Assembly: GCA_000431975.1 (NCBI GenBank)
Contig: HF988559.1
Span: forward strand, 4,202 to 43,131
Reading direction: 5' to 3'
Length of the DNA stretch: 38,930 nt
From: Prevotella sp. CAG:924
GTDB taxonomy: Bacteria > Bacteroidota > Bacteroidia > Bacteroidales > Bacteroidaceae
Part shown: positions 15,565 to 24,288 of the stretch, one piece after another
Layout of the letters: every line of letters begins with the position of its first letter
Position numbering within the stretch: position 1 is the stretch's first letter
Translations under genes and position numbers: made by a program
The notes under the pieces: model-generated
The model's input: only the letters and a program-made list of their open reading frames with translations
What the model was told of the DNA's origin: nothing
Databases searched by the model: none

Positions 15565-16836
15565 TTATAGAAATGGTGCAAGCAGGTGGGCAAACCAGCC
15601 ACGAAATTTCTGAAAAGGTGTCCGAAACTCGTCCCACGTAGCGGGCGTAAGGACAAAAGAGTCTTTTTTTTCCTTGTCGAAGAGATCGTTCAGCTCGCGT
15701 GTCGTAGAGGGATCGACGATGACCGCATTCTCCTCGTAATCCCAGGAAAGTGAGCGGGCATTGAGATTGGCCGAGCCGACAGTGCAGAATTTTCCGTCTA
15801 CCATAATGATTTTTGTATGATGAAATCCGGGGGTATAGAGCCATATCGTGCATCCTGCCTTCATCAGTTTGTGGGCATTATAGAAGCCACAGTCGGGTGT
15901 GAGAGGAATATCACTTTTCGTCGAGAGCATGATCTCCACCTTTACACCACGGCGTGCAGCATGTTTCAGCGCTTTCTTGATCTTGCGGTTGAGGGTGAAG
16001 TAGGGATTGATAATCTTAATGGAGTCCTGCGCATCGTTGATGGCATGCATGTAGAACTCGCGGATGATCTTGTTCGTCGTCCGTGGCTCGCGGTTGATGA
16101 TTCCTACCATCTTGTGTCCGGCAGTGGCGGATGTGTCGGGCTTCAGCCCATGGAAATAGGAGACATCGCCAAGCCCCCGAAAATATTGAGGCCCGTGGAC
16201 ATTTTGCTTTGTTGTCTTGTTCCACATACGGAGGAAGATGCTTTGCAGTGTGTTCACCTCGTCTCCCTCTATGCGGCAATGCATATCGTGCCAGGATCCT
16301 ACCTGCTCTGTACCTTTTATATAGTAGTCTGCAACGTTCATACCTCCGGTATAGGCCAGTTTTCCGTCGATGACTACGATCTTGCGGTGATCGCGTGAGA
16401 AGACATGGTTGATCCAAGGAAAGCGGAGAGGATCGAATTTATAGATTTCGATGCCTCGTGCTCTCAACGCCTTAATATGCTTCTTTTTCAATGGCTTATT
16501 GTTGGATGCGTTGCCGAACGCATCGAAGAGGGCGCGTACCTCCACACCTTCCTTCGCTTTTTCGGCGAGGAGGTCGAAGAGGGCATCAGCTATGGAGTCA
16601 TTGCGGAAGTTGAAGTATTCAAGATGTATTGACTTCCGTGCTTGACGGATAGCCTGAAACATATCGTCGAATTTTTCTTGTCCGGTCATCAGCAATGCAA
16701 CAGAGTTGTTATGGGAGAAATGGATCCCGTCTGCGCGTAGATGATTGACCAGCAGTGAGTCGGAAGTTTGTGCACGGCCAGTAAGGAGACCGAAGAGCAG
16801 AAATAAGAGAAGTGTTATATGTTGTCGTCTTGTCAT
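15565..16836 (-). CDS. Cardiolipin synthase-type phospholipase D protein
   Basis: Enzymes of this family join phosphatidyl groups to form cardiolipin. The 423-residue protein has two HKD motifs that together form one active site: SRDHRKIVVIDG (about residue 147) and HHTKIIMVDG (about residue 344), each followed by the expected GG/GSAN segment (TGGMN, VGSANLNARS). Unlike classical ClsA proteins, which start with two membrane helices, this one starts with a cleavable-looking signal peptide (LLLFLLFGLLTGRAQ), so the catalytic part probably sits in the periplasm. It is the last gene of a minus-strand run after kdsD, 82 bases downstream of it. A short inverted repeat (AAACAAG/CTTGTTT, 15535-15559) past the stop may help end transcription. 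Confidence 0.85.
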   Translation of the reverse strand: MTRRQHITLLLFLLFGLLTGRAQTSDSLLVNHLRADGIHFSHNNSVALLMTGQEKFDDMFQAIRQARKSIHLEYFNFRNDSIADALFDLLAEKAKEGVEVRALFDAFGNASNNKPLKKKHIKALRARGIEIYKFDPLRFPWINHVFSRDHRKIVVIDGKLAYTGGMNVADYYIKGTEQVGSWHDMHCRIEGDEVNTLQSIFLRMWNKTTKQNVHGPQYFRGLGDVSYFHGLKPDTSATAGHKMVGIINREPRTTNKIIREFYMHAINDAQDSIKIINPYFTLNRKIKKALKHAARRGVKVEIMLSTKSDIPLTPDCGFYNAHKLMKAGCTIWLYTPGFHHTKIIMVDGKFCTVGSANLNARSLSWDYEENAVIVDPSTTRELNDLFDKEKKDSFVLTPATWDEFRTPFQKFRGWFAHLLAPFL

Positions 16837-16883
16837 TGTTTTGATAGGAAGATATGGGACACCAGATGGCCCTAGGCTCGTCG

Positions 16884-16911
16884 CCGGGAGCTTCCTTAGT
16901 GGAAGCTCCGG
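16884..16911 (-). terminator. Hairpin between kdsD and cls-like gene
   Basis: The stem at 16884-16895 pairs with 16901-16911 (CCGG-AGCTTCC type, one bulged G) around a 5-base loop, 8 bases past the kdsD stop. There is no T-tract on the minus strand, so it may be a partial terminator, an RNA stabiliser or a processing site. Confidence 0.4.
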
Positions 16912-16918
16912 TTAAGGG

Positions 16919-17911
16919 TTACTGGTTCATGAGGGCGGAGGCATAGCTGTCTACAATGCCGAGGAGTCGGTTATCCTTGTCGCAGACAAGGACAGAGTGG
17001 ATCTTGTATTGGTGCATGATGCGCTGTATGTCAGAGATTTTCGTCTTCGGAGATACGATTTTCGGATGACGTGTCATAATGTCGGATACCGTGTGGTCGA
17101 AGAATTGTGCCTGCCAGCGTTCCATGGCACGGCGGATATCTCCGTCTGTGATCAGTCCGAGTACGTGCTTATCCTGGTCCAGACTCACACCCATGCCGAG
17201 TTTTCCTTTCGACACATGGATGATAGCCTCGCCGAGATGCATGTCCTCAGGGATGACGGGCAGGTCGTCGGAGCGCATCACATCCTCAGCCATGGTGAGC
17301 AGACGTCGGCCGAGCTCACCGCCGGGATGGAACTGTGCGAAGTCGCGGGGCTTGAAGTCGCGAACCCGCATGAGGGCGATGGCGAGCGCGTCGCCCATGA
17401 CCAGGGCAGCGGTAGTCGAGGAGGTGGGTGCCAGGTTGAGCGGACATGCCTCGTGGTCAACGCTCACCGTCACGTGTACGTTGCTGTATTTGGCAAGCAG
17501 GGATTCCGGATTGCGTGTCATCGCAATGATGGGCACATGCATGTGGATCAGAATAGGGATGAAGCGGAGCAGCTCATCGGTCTGCCCGGAATTACTCAGT
17601 GCCAGGACCACATCTTCTGACGACATGGCTCCGAGGTCGCCGTGATAGGCATCGAGAGGATTGATAAAGAAGGAGGGCGTACCGGTAGAAGCCAGCGTGG
17701 CGGCGATCTTCATGCCGATGTTGCCACTCTTGCCCACGCCGGTAACGATCACTTTGCCGTGGCAGTGATACATCATATTGACGGCTTTTTCGAAATTCTC
17801 GTCTATCTGGGGTAAAAGTCCGAGTACAGCCTGTGCTTCGTCGTTGATGGCCTCACGGGCATAGTCGGAAGAGTGGAGGAGCCGTTCCTCAGGTGTTGTC
17901 TTATTTGTCAT
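16919..17911 (-). CDS. kdsD: Arabinose-5-phosphate isomerase (KpsF/GutQ family)
   Basis: KdsD converts ribulose-5-phosphate to arabinose-5-phosphate, the first committed precursor of Kdo in lipopolysaccharide. The 330-residue protein has an N-terminal SIS sugar isomerase domain (about residues 30-170, with GVGKSGNIGMKIAATLAST and SNSGQTDEL). Two CBS domains follow (about 200-330, with VSKGKLGMGVSLD, GLITDGDIRR and a C-terminal LLGIVDSYAS). The ATG at 17911 is preferred over one at 17947 because it overlaps the end of kdsA by 11 bases, a normal sign of translational coupling. The gene order kdsA-kdsD puts two consecutive Kdo steps in one unit. Confidence 0.93.
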   Translation of the reverse strand: MTNKTTPEERLLHSSDYAREAINDEAQAVLGLLPQIDENFEKAVNMMYHCHGKVIVTGVGKSGNIGMKIAATLASTGTPSFFINPLDAYHGDLGAMSSEDVVLALSNSGQTDELLRFIPILIHMHVPIIAMTRNPESLLAKYSNVHVTVSVDHEACPLNLAPTSSTTAALVMGDALAIALMRVRDFKPRDFAQFHPGGELGRRLLTMAEDVMRSDDLPVIPEDMHLGEAIIHVSKGKLGMGVSLDQDKHVLGLITDGDIRRAMERWQAQFFDHTVSDIMTRHPKIVSPKTKISDIQRIMHQYKIHSVLVCDKDNRLLGIVDSYASALMNQ

Positions 17912-18686
17912 GGCTGGTTGTTGTGAGTGATTGGATGAGTCCTTCAAGTTTATCGAGCTCTAGCATGTTGGCAGCGTCACTCAGGCCTTCATCGGGCCGG
18001 GGATGTACCTCAAAGAAATATCCCGTGGCACCAAAGGCTTGAGCGGCATGGGCCATAGCCGGAACAAACTTGCGGTCGCCGATGGTCTTGCCTTGTCCGG
18101 CCGATGGCCGTTGGACACTGTGTGTACAGTCCATGATGACAGTAGGGACAATCTCCCGCATGTCGGCGATGTTGCGGAAGTCGACGACGAGATTGTTGTA
18201 ACCGAAGCAGTTGCCACGTTCGGTGAGCCATACCTCGCGGGCACCACTGTCTTGTGCCTTCTCCACGGGGTAACGCATGTCACGTCCTGAGAGAAATTGC
18301 GCTTTCTTGATGTTGACGATGCGTCCTGTCTTGGCGGCGGCTACCAGAAGATCGGTCTGCCGGCAGAGAAAGGCGGGTATCTGGAGCACGTCGCACACCT
18401 CGCCGGCAGGAGCAGCCTGCCAGGCTTCATGGATGTCAGTGGTGATTTTCAAGCCGTAGTGTTCTTTCACAGAAGCCAACATTTCCAGACCGCGTTCGAG
18501 CCCGGGCCCGCGGAAGCTGTGTATGGATGTTCTGTTAGCCTTGTCGAACGATGCCTTGAAAATGATGTCTGTGCCCAGTTGCTTGTTGATGGCTACCAGT
18601 CGGGCAGCCACCTCGTTGAGCAGGTCTTGCGATTCGATAACGCAGGGACCAGCGATCAGTACGGGTGTATGGTTGTTGTTTGTCAT
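17901..18686 (-). CDS. kdsA: 3-deoxy-8-phosphooctulonate synthase
   Basis: KdsA condenses arabinose-5-phosphate with phosphoenolpyruvate to give Kdo-8-phosphate in the cytoplasm. The 261-residue protein shows the family signatures AGPCVIES, FKASFDKANRTS, IPAFLCRQTDLL, NIKKAQFLSG and the C-terminal RPDEGLSDAANML. Length is close to the family norm. It is followed by kdsD with an 11-base overlap. The 139 bases between it and the channel gene upstream show no consensus promoter, so it may be expressed from the mscS-like gene's transcript. No kdsB or kdsC is in the window. Confidence 0.95.
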   Translation of the reverse strand: MTNNNHTPVLIAGPCVIESQDLLNEVAARLVAINKQLGTDIIFKASFDKANRTSIHSFRGPGLERGLEMLASVKEHYGLKITTDIHEAWQAAPAGEVCDVLQIPAFLCRQTDLLVAAAKTGRIVNIKKAQFLSGRDMRYPVEKAQDSGAREVWLTERGNCFGYNNLVVDFRNIADMREIVPTVIMDCTHSVQRPSAGQGKTIGDRKFVPAMAHAAQAFGATGYFFEVHPRPDEGLSDAANMLELDKLEGLIQSLTTTSHDK

Positions 18687-18825
18687 AATGCAATAGTTTG
18701 TGATACAGTCAGCTAAGTGACCTGTCCGTTTTCTTGTGCCGGTAGGTTTCCCTTGACAGCAGGCAGACTGCGTCGCCCGCTTGGTGTGGGACGGTCAACT
18801 TGTGGTGAAGTGGGATATGGAAGTC

Positions 18826-21399
18826 TCAGCCAAGGGACTGTGTAGAGTTTTTGTCTTTTTGTTCTTTCTCGATGATCTCTTTCGCCTCGGACAGTGAACT
18901 GGCAAATTGCACGCCATGATCGGTGGCGTCGGCTGTCGCATTGGCGTCATTAGAAGAAGAGATGATATGCAGGTCACGCTGCGGGAAGGGTATCTCAATC
19001 TGTCGGGCATTCAGCTCGTTATAGACAGCTTCCATGATGTCGCTCTTGGCATAGGTCTGCTTACGTGAGTCTACCCACGCAAGGATTTTGAAATCGACGG
19101 AATTGTCACCGAAGCCGGCAAAGACGGTATTGATATATTTGATATAGTTCTCGCGCTCAAGTGGCCGGACAGCTTTCTCGATAGCATCTTTTACGTCAGG
19201 CACTTTCGTACCATAGGCTACTCCGATAGGGATAATGGCAAGCTCGTTGCCGTGGTTGCGTGTCAGATTCTTATAGTTCTTCGTGAAGAGTTGTGAGTTC
19301 TGGAAGTTGACAATCGATCCGTCAAGGGTTTCCAATGTCGTGGAGACGTAAGAGATCGATTTCACCGTACCACGTGTACCGTCAATGGAGATATAGTCGC
19401 CCACACGGATATGGCCGGCCATCAGGGATATGCCATAGTAGATATTTTCCAAAATATCCTTCATGGCGAAACCGATACCGGTAGAGAGACCGGCGGATAT
19501 GGCGACGATCCAGGAGTTGTTGATATGGAAAATAGCCATGGCCGTCAGTACCCATACGCCCCAGACGACAACTTGCAGCACATTTTTCCACATCGCCAGT
19601 CGCCGGGCGGCGATATGTTCGTCAGCCGGCCGGTCTTCTTCTTGCGCACGGATGTGTTCCACACGTTGGAAATGGGAGAAGAGCACGTCGGTGGCAGTAT
19701 GATAGATGTAAGCGAAGATGAAGTAGAGTGAGACAACAATCACGACGCTCATGATCGACAGTGTGAAGTTGCTGGTGTCGATAAGCCGTGTAGCCAACAG
19801 ACGCCATAATGTGTCACTGAGGTTAAATACGGCAGCAGCCCAATAGATTGACAGAATAATCGAACCGGTGCCGAGGATAGGCATGATGGCGTAGTAGACG
19901 AAGCGGAAGAACCAAACCTTGCCAATAGGTGTCTCCGCCGAGAAATATTTGCGACTGGCCGCATGGCCGAATCCACGGAGCATCTCGACGATACAAGTGA
20001 TTGTGAGGATACATGTCAGCTGCATGATCCACCAGATAAGTAGCTGCACGCTTAGGAGCACATAGCCTGTCCATGAGGCGACAACTGATACGGCGAATAC
20101 AACCAGAGACATGAAACTGTAGAACATATCTGTGCGGGGAAGGTGTTTGCGGTGATGTGCCGCAATGATCCACTGCCAGATGGCGCATATAATCAGAATG
20201 GGAGGGAAAAGCAACTCTACCAGATCGTTTGGAATGAGTACGATGCGGAAGATGATCACGATGAGTCCGATGAAGATCAGAGGCAGATAGATGCGGAAGC
20301 CGCTCTTCATCTGTTTGCCGGTCAGTCGGATGAGCAATGACAGGAGGATGACTCCAAGCAGCCAGATAAATTCCACCATTAGACCGGAGGCCATGACGAG
20401 GAAGTTCTGTGAGGCTCCAATGCGCATAAGCCCGAGAAGTATGGCCAGCGAGACGACGGTAGTGGCCAGAATGATATAGGGTCGCTTCTCAGTGAAAACA
20501 TCCTTGGCACGTTGTATGTTATCATTGCTCATGAACAGGCCGAGAGCAGACTTGAGCTTGTCGTGCTTGACGAGCCATGTGAAGGCAATGCCGACGACGA
20601 CAAAGTTGACGATGCCGACAATGATCCAAATGACCACCAGACCGATGAGCAGTCCGATGATCACTCCTCCGTCCCATTCGGAACCGACTTTGAAGTTGGG
20701 CGTGTATTTGTCGTTGAATGTTTCTTTCGCCTCTCTGAGGGAGTTGCGGAGATTTCTTAGGGTGTTAAAGTAGGTGTTACCGGAATTACTGAAGATCGAC
20801 GACTGTATCTCGTTGTAGCGTTTGTTGGCATAGTCGTTGATGCCTTTCAGGTGCTTCTCCGTGGCATCGTAGAGGCTGACGTATTGCTCCATCTGCAAAC
20901 GGTTGTCGTTGAGCGTACGTCGGATATTAATGGCCAGCGTGAGGCATACATTGCGGTCGGTCTGCGCTTTGGGGGTAAGCGTCTGGACGTACATGTTGCT
21001 GAGATCGTTGATGAGCGAGTCGTAGCGACTGATCTCAACATCGGTGTTGCGGATATATTCGCGGAAAGGTGCGGCGTTGTATTTGAAGTCTTTGTATTGA
21101 CCGATGGCCTGATGGCAGGCATAGGTGAGATCGAAAAGATAGCCGCTTTTCTGCGAATAAAGCATTAGTGAGTTTTGCTGACTCTTGTTCATCACGTCCA
21201 TAAGCTCCTGACGGACAAGTGCTTGCTGGCTAGCCATAAAGTCTGATTGCAGCTCCAGCTCATTGTGATAGGTTGTGAGCTCATTGCGGAGAACGTAGAG
21301 TGTCTTCTCCAGATTCTTTTCCTTCAGTACGGCGTGAGTGGGCAGACAGCCGATGGTAAGAAGGACGAGTACGAGGAGTAAGTGGAAATATTTTTTCAT
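18826..21399 (-). CDS. Large MscS-family mechanosensitive channel
   Basis: MscS-type channels open under membrane tension and protect against osmotic downshock. The 857-residue protein starts with a signal peptide (LLLVLVLLTIGCLPTHA). A helical periplasmic region (about 25-230) follows, then about ten hydrophobic segments (about 240-640), then the conserved pore helix and beta domain (about 645-830). The pore helix has GLSTGIGFAMKDILEN and the beta domain has IRVGDYISIDGTRGTVKSI and NFQNSQLFTKNYKNL. This is the large architecture of MscK/YbdG-like relatives rather than short MscS. The frame is open to 21480, but the ATG at 21399 directly precedes the signal peptide and lies downstream of a promoter element at 21442-21449. 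Confidence 0.88.
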   Translation of the reverse strand: MKKYFHLLLVLVLLTIGCLPTHAVLKEKNLEKTLYVLRNELTTYHNELELQSDFMASQQALVRQELMDVMNKSQQNSLMLYSQKSGYLFDLTYACHQAIGQYKDFKYNAAPFREYIRNTDVEISRYDSLINDLSNMYVQTLTPKAQTDRNVCLTLAINIRRTLNDNRLQMEQYVSLYDATEKHLKGINDYANKRYNEIQSSIFSNSGNTYFNTLRNLRNSLREAKETFNDKYTPNFKVGSEWDGGVIIGLLIGLVVIWIIVGIVNFVVVGIAFTWLVKHDKLKSALGLFMSNDNIQRAKDVFTEKRPYIILATTVVSLAILLGLMRIGASQNFLVMASGLMVEFIWLLGVILLSLLIRLTGKQMKSGFRIYLPLIFIGLIVIIFRIVLIPNDLVELLFPPILIICAIWQWIIAAHHRKHLPRTDMFYSFMSLVVFAVSVVASWTGYVLLSVQLLIWWIMQLTCILTITCIVEMLRGFGHAASRKYFSAETPIGKVWFFRFVYYAIMPILGTGSIILSIYWAAAVFNLSDTLWRLLATRLIDTSNFTLSIMSVVIVVSLYFIFAYIYHTATDVLFSHFQRVEHIRAQEEDRPADEHIAARRLAMWKNVLQVVVWGVWVLTAMAIFHINNSWIVAISAGLSTGIGFAMKDILENIYYGISLMAGHIRVGDYISIDGTRGTVKSISYVSTTLETLDGSIVNFQNSQLFTKNYKNLTRNHGNELAIIPIGVAYGTKVPDVKDAIEKAVRPLERENYIKYINTVFAGFGDNSVDFKILAWVDSRKQTYAKSDIMEAVYNELNARQIEIPFPQRDLHIISSSNDANATADATDHGVQFASSLSEAKEIIEKEQKDKNSTQSLG

Positions 21400-21441
21400 T
21401 GTCGTATGTTCCTTTTGGCGAAGTTGGGTATTTTTCGATGG

Positions 21442-21449
21442 CAAAGTTA
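21442..21449 (-). promoter_or_regulatory. Probable -7 element for the MscS-like gene
   Basis: On the minus strand this reads TAACTTTG, a clean TAnnTTTG, about 43 bases before the ATG at 21399. It falls inside the longer open frame and so supports the shorter protein. A -33 TTTG is not evident. Confidence 0.5.
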
Positions 21450-21480
21450 CAAAAATATTGGTAACGTTGATTCCTTTCAT

Positions 21481-23001
21481 GCTTATTTTTATAAAGAGGT
21501 AGGCATTTTATGTCAATGATTTGTGATAAACGACAGTCGTTTCCCGTTCTCTGCGTGAGAGATGGACAGGAGCCATTGCATTTTTCTATGTGACATCTTT
21601 CTATTTTGGACGTTGATTCCCGGAAGAGAAGAGAGGAAGACTGGGAAGGTCGGATAAGGTGGCAGGCCGTTTTCCCTGTCCGAGTGACTCGGACGCGTCT
21701 TTGTCCTCTGATGAATATAAGTTCATATTTTTCATTATTGTCTTTTTAAAGGCTTCCTACTTTAAGTCTGTAAACTTGATATATCCTTAGAATCGGCAAA
21801 TAGTTGTGACAGTCGTGGGGAACGGTTCCGGTAGCGTTGAGGAATCATCTCATAAACCGGATGTCTTGGACCGTTGCTAGATGAGTCCTTGCGAAAAAGC
21901 GGAGAGGCAAAGTGCGCTTTACGGTCCGGAGGGGATTCCGTCTGGGAAGGATCGCTCGTAGCCGTGCATTATGGGCTTCTTGCGCATTTTATGGTAGGAT
22001 GTTAAAAAAAATAATGAATGATTTTGACATAATAAAAAAGATCTCGTCTTCTTGTGCCTTCATATCAGACAGACTGTCGTCGGCTTGGATCCGAAGTGTC
22101 GGCTTTTATAGCCGGAAGCAGTGCTGCTTCCCTGTATATAAGCGGATTTTTGCCCGTGTTGAAGGAACGTAGGTGCCTTGCCTCCTGCATCTAGGCGCAT
22201 CTGCCTTTAAGTCAGCTTTGAGCCCTCTGAAATTATATGGCCATTCCCGGGCAAATAAGAGCCGAACCACTGCCATTTACTTCCTACGGTGCTTCCGCCA
22301 TAGGAAGAAGGCAGCAGGCGTCCGGCTAAAAATGGCATCCGGCTAAAAGCAGCGAATGAATTTATTCAGTTTTTTATTTACATTATATGGTTATGGAAAG
22401 CGAAAGCCAGCGCCCGTGAGTGTGGACGGTTTTCACAATATTTATCGGAAGGGGGAAACGGGGAAGGGCATTGGAAGAGGGTAGGCTTATCCTGATATCT
22501 GCGGGAGAAAAACTAATAGACGCATTCTTTCACAGGGTGTCATTGTGGTTTTATAAAGCTTTAGACGGATCGGTATACGGCATTGCATTATTCGAATCTC
22601 GTTGAATCCTGTTAAATATTTAAGGAAAAGTCGGAATAATACCGGATTTTAAGGAATTATTCAACGCATTTAGGATCGGGAGGGCGTTCGTCTTTGTAGA
22701 ATGTTTCCTGTTGTTATTTCGTCGGTTGACTTTCCGTTACTATGTGTGGCATGGGAAGGAAATTCTCTGTCCATGACGCGTGAGCCTGTCGAGTCGTTGG
22801 AAAAAAGGTGATAGGTGGCCGGAAACGTTTTGCAACAGCAACTGAGACAGATACCAGGGGGATCCCGCGGCTGAAGGCCGTTCTTTTGCGAAGCTTGGAT
22901 TTACAATGACCACAATTTGCCGCTGATCCTTTTTGGTGGCTAATTGTAAAGTCGATAATGCAAAATAAAAGCTTAAGAGGACGTATTTCTTTTATGATTT
23001 T
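21481..23001 (+). other. 1.5 kb gap without a convincing gene
   Basis: Three short open frames (21912-22172 plus, 22420-22605 plus, 22714-23013 minus) show no recognisable motif, lack promoters and look like chance. The sequence has a near-perfect palindrome TCCGAGTGACTCGGA (about 21678-21692). It also has two copies of TCCGGCTAAAA 17 bases apart (22321 and 22338). No tRNA, rRNA or transposase remnant was recognised. Confidence 0.5.
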
Positions 23002-23032
23002 TTTGTAGGCCAAGGATTATTTTGTAACTTTG
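23002..23032 (+). promoter_or_regulatory. Promoter of the nuo operon
   Basis: TTTG at 23002-23005, a 19-base spacer and TAACTTTG at 23025-23032 form a full Bacteroidota consensus. Transcription should start near 23039, about 36 bases before the nuoA ATG. Confidence 0.82.
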
Positions 23033-23074
23033 CAACCGTTTTATAAGACTTAGAAAACAAGCTTTTAATATTTT

Positions 23075-23425
23075 ATGAACTTCACTTTGTTAATTACCGT
23101 CTTGCTGACTGCTGTCGTTTTGGTGGTAGGAGCCTACGTGGTGGCCAAATTGATTGGCCCTCGTTCGTACAATCCGGTAAAAGGTGAGCCTTTTGAGTGT
23201 GGTATTCCGACACGTGGCAGTTCTTGGCTGCCTGTTCATATCGGTTACTATCTCTTTGCCATCCTTTTCCTGATGTTCGACATTGAGACCATGTTCCTCT
23301 ATCCCTGGGCTGTAGTGGCAAAGGAGATTGGAAGTGCCGCGCTGATAAGCATTGGTTTCTTCCTTGTGGTATTAGTATTTGGCCTGGCATACGCCTGGCG
23401 GAAAGGAGCGCTCGAATGGAAGTAA
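23075..23425 (+). CDS. nuoA: NADH-quinone oxidoreductase subunit A
   Basis: NuoA is a small membrane subunit at the junction of the membrane and peripheral arms of complex I. The 116-residue protein has three predicted transmembrane helices. It carries the conserved loop FECGIPTRGS (Glu41, Cys42), which faces the quinone site, and the LMFDIETMFLYPWA motif with Asp69 and Glu71 in the second helix. It is the first gene of a ten-gene operon and overlaps nuoB by 10 bases. Confidence 0.95.
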   Translation: MNFTLLITVLLTAVVLVVGAYVVAKLIGPRSYNPVKGEPFECGIPTRGSSWLPVHIGYYLFAILFLMFDIETMFLYPWAVVAKEIGSAALISIGFFLVVLVFGLAYAWRKGALEWK

Positions 23426-24279
23426 GAAAACCGAAAATCAAGGCTTTCCCTTACGACGAGTGGAAAGACAATGACACCCTGGAGAAGATGGCCGACGCGC
23501 TGAACGACGGTGGTGTCAATCTGGTGCTGGGCAATCTGGACCAGCTTATCAACTGGGGTCGTAGCAACTCACTGTGGTCACTGACATTCGCCACCTCTTG
23601 CTGTGGTATCGAGTTTATGGCTATCGGTTGCGCGCGTTACGACTTCTCCCGTTTCGGCTTTGAGGTGACTCGTAACTCACCCCGTCAGGCCGACCTGATC
23701 ATGTGCGCCGGTACGATCACTAACAAGATGGCTCCTGCCTTGAAGCGTCTGTACGACGAGATGGCTGAGCCGAAGTATGTAGTGGCTGTCGGCGGTTGCG
23801 CCATCTCGGGAGGTCCGTTCAAGAAGAGCTATCACGTGATGCGCGGCATCGACGAGATCATTCCTGTTGATGTCTACATCCCCGGATGCCCTCCCCGCCC
23901 AGAGGCAATCATCTACGGTATGATGCAGCTGCAGCGTAAGGTGAAGATAGAGAAATTCTTTGGTGGTGTGAACCACAGCCAGACCGCTGAGGAGCGTGAG
24001 CTCGGAAAGAGCAACGAGGAGCTGATCTTTGAACGCAAGCTCGGCATCAATGTCGATGAGACAAAGGCACAGCGCGAGGCTGCCTGGCTCAAGGAGAATG
24101 CCCCTGCACCCAAACCCGTTCGACCCGCTGCTGCGGCAAAGCCTGCTGCGGCTCCTAAGAAGGAGACCATCGTGGTGAAGGAAGCTCCTACGAAAGAGCA
24201 GGTGGAGGCACTCGGCAAAGAGATCGACAAGCTGGACGCTCAGAAAGCACAGGATACTCAGGACACAACTAATAAATAA
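23416..24279 (+). CDS. nuoB: NADH-quinone oxidoreductase subunit B with C-terminal extension
   Basis: NuoB carries the terminal iron-sulfur cluster N2, which hands electrons to quinone. The ligands are all visible: the paired Cys62-Cys63 in TSCCGIEF, Cys128 in VGGCAISGG and Cys158 in IPGCPPRPEA. The core domain ends near residue 185. It is followed by about 100 extra residues: a charged segment (to about 230), an Ala/Pro/Lys-rich low-complexity linker (about 230-250) and a short predicted helix rich in Glu, Lys and Gln at the C-terminus. At 287 residues it is clearly longer than many NuoB proteins, which are around 160-220. The extension's role is unknown; it could brace the complex or dock an electron-input partner. 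Confidence 0.95.
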   Translation: MEVRKPKIKAFPYDEWKDNDTLEKMADALNDGGVNLVLGNLDQLINWGRSNSLWSLTFATSCCGIEFMAIGCARYDFSRFGFEVTRNSPRQADLIMCAGTITNKMAPALKRLYDEMAEPKYVVAVGGCAISGGPFKKSYHVMRGIDEIIPVDVYIPGCPPRPEAIIYGMMQLQRKVKIEKFFGGVNHSQTAEERELGKSNEELIFERKLGINVDETKAQREAAWLKENAPAPKPVRPAAAAKPAAAPKKETIVVKEAPTKEQVEALGKEIDKLDAQKAQDTQDTTNK

Positions 24280-24288
24280 GGTAGAAAA

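Noticed and set aside
22321..22348. Two copies of TCCGGCTAAAA at 17-base period
   Set aside because: Only two copies are present, so this is not a CRISPR or VNTR array, and no cas genes are in the window.
22585..22605. TTCGAATC-like sequence resembling a tRNA T-loop
   Set aside because: The flanking bases do not form a T-stem, and no acceptor, D or anticodon arms can be drawn around it.
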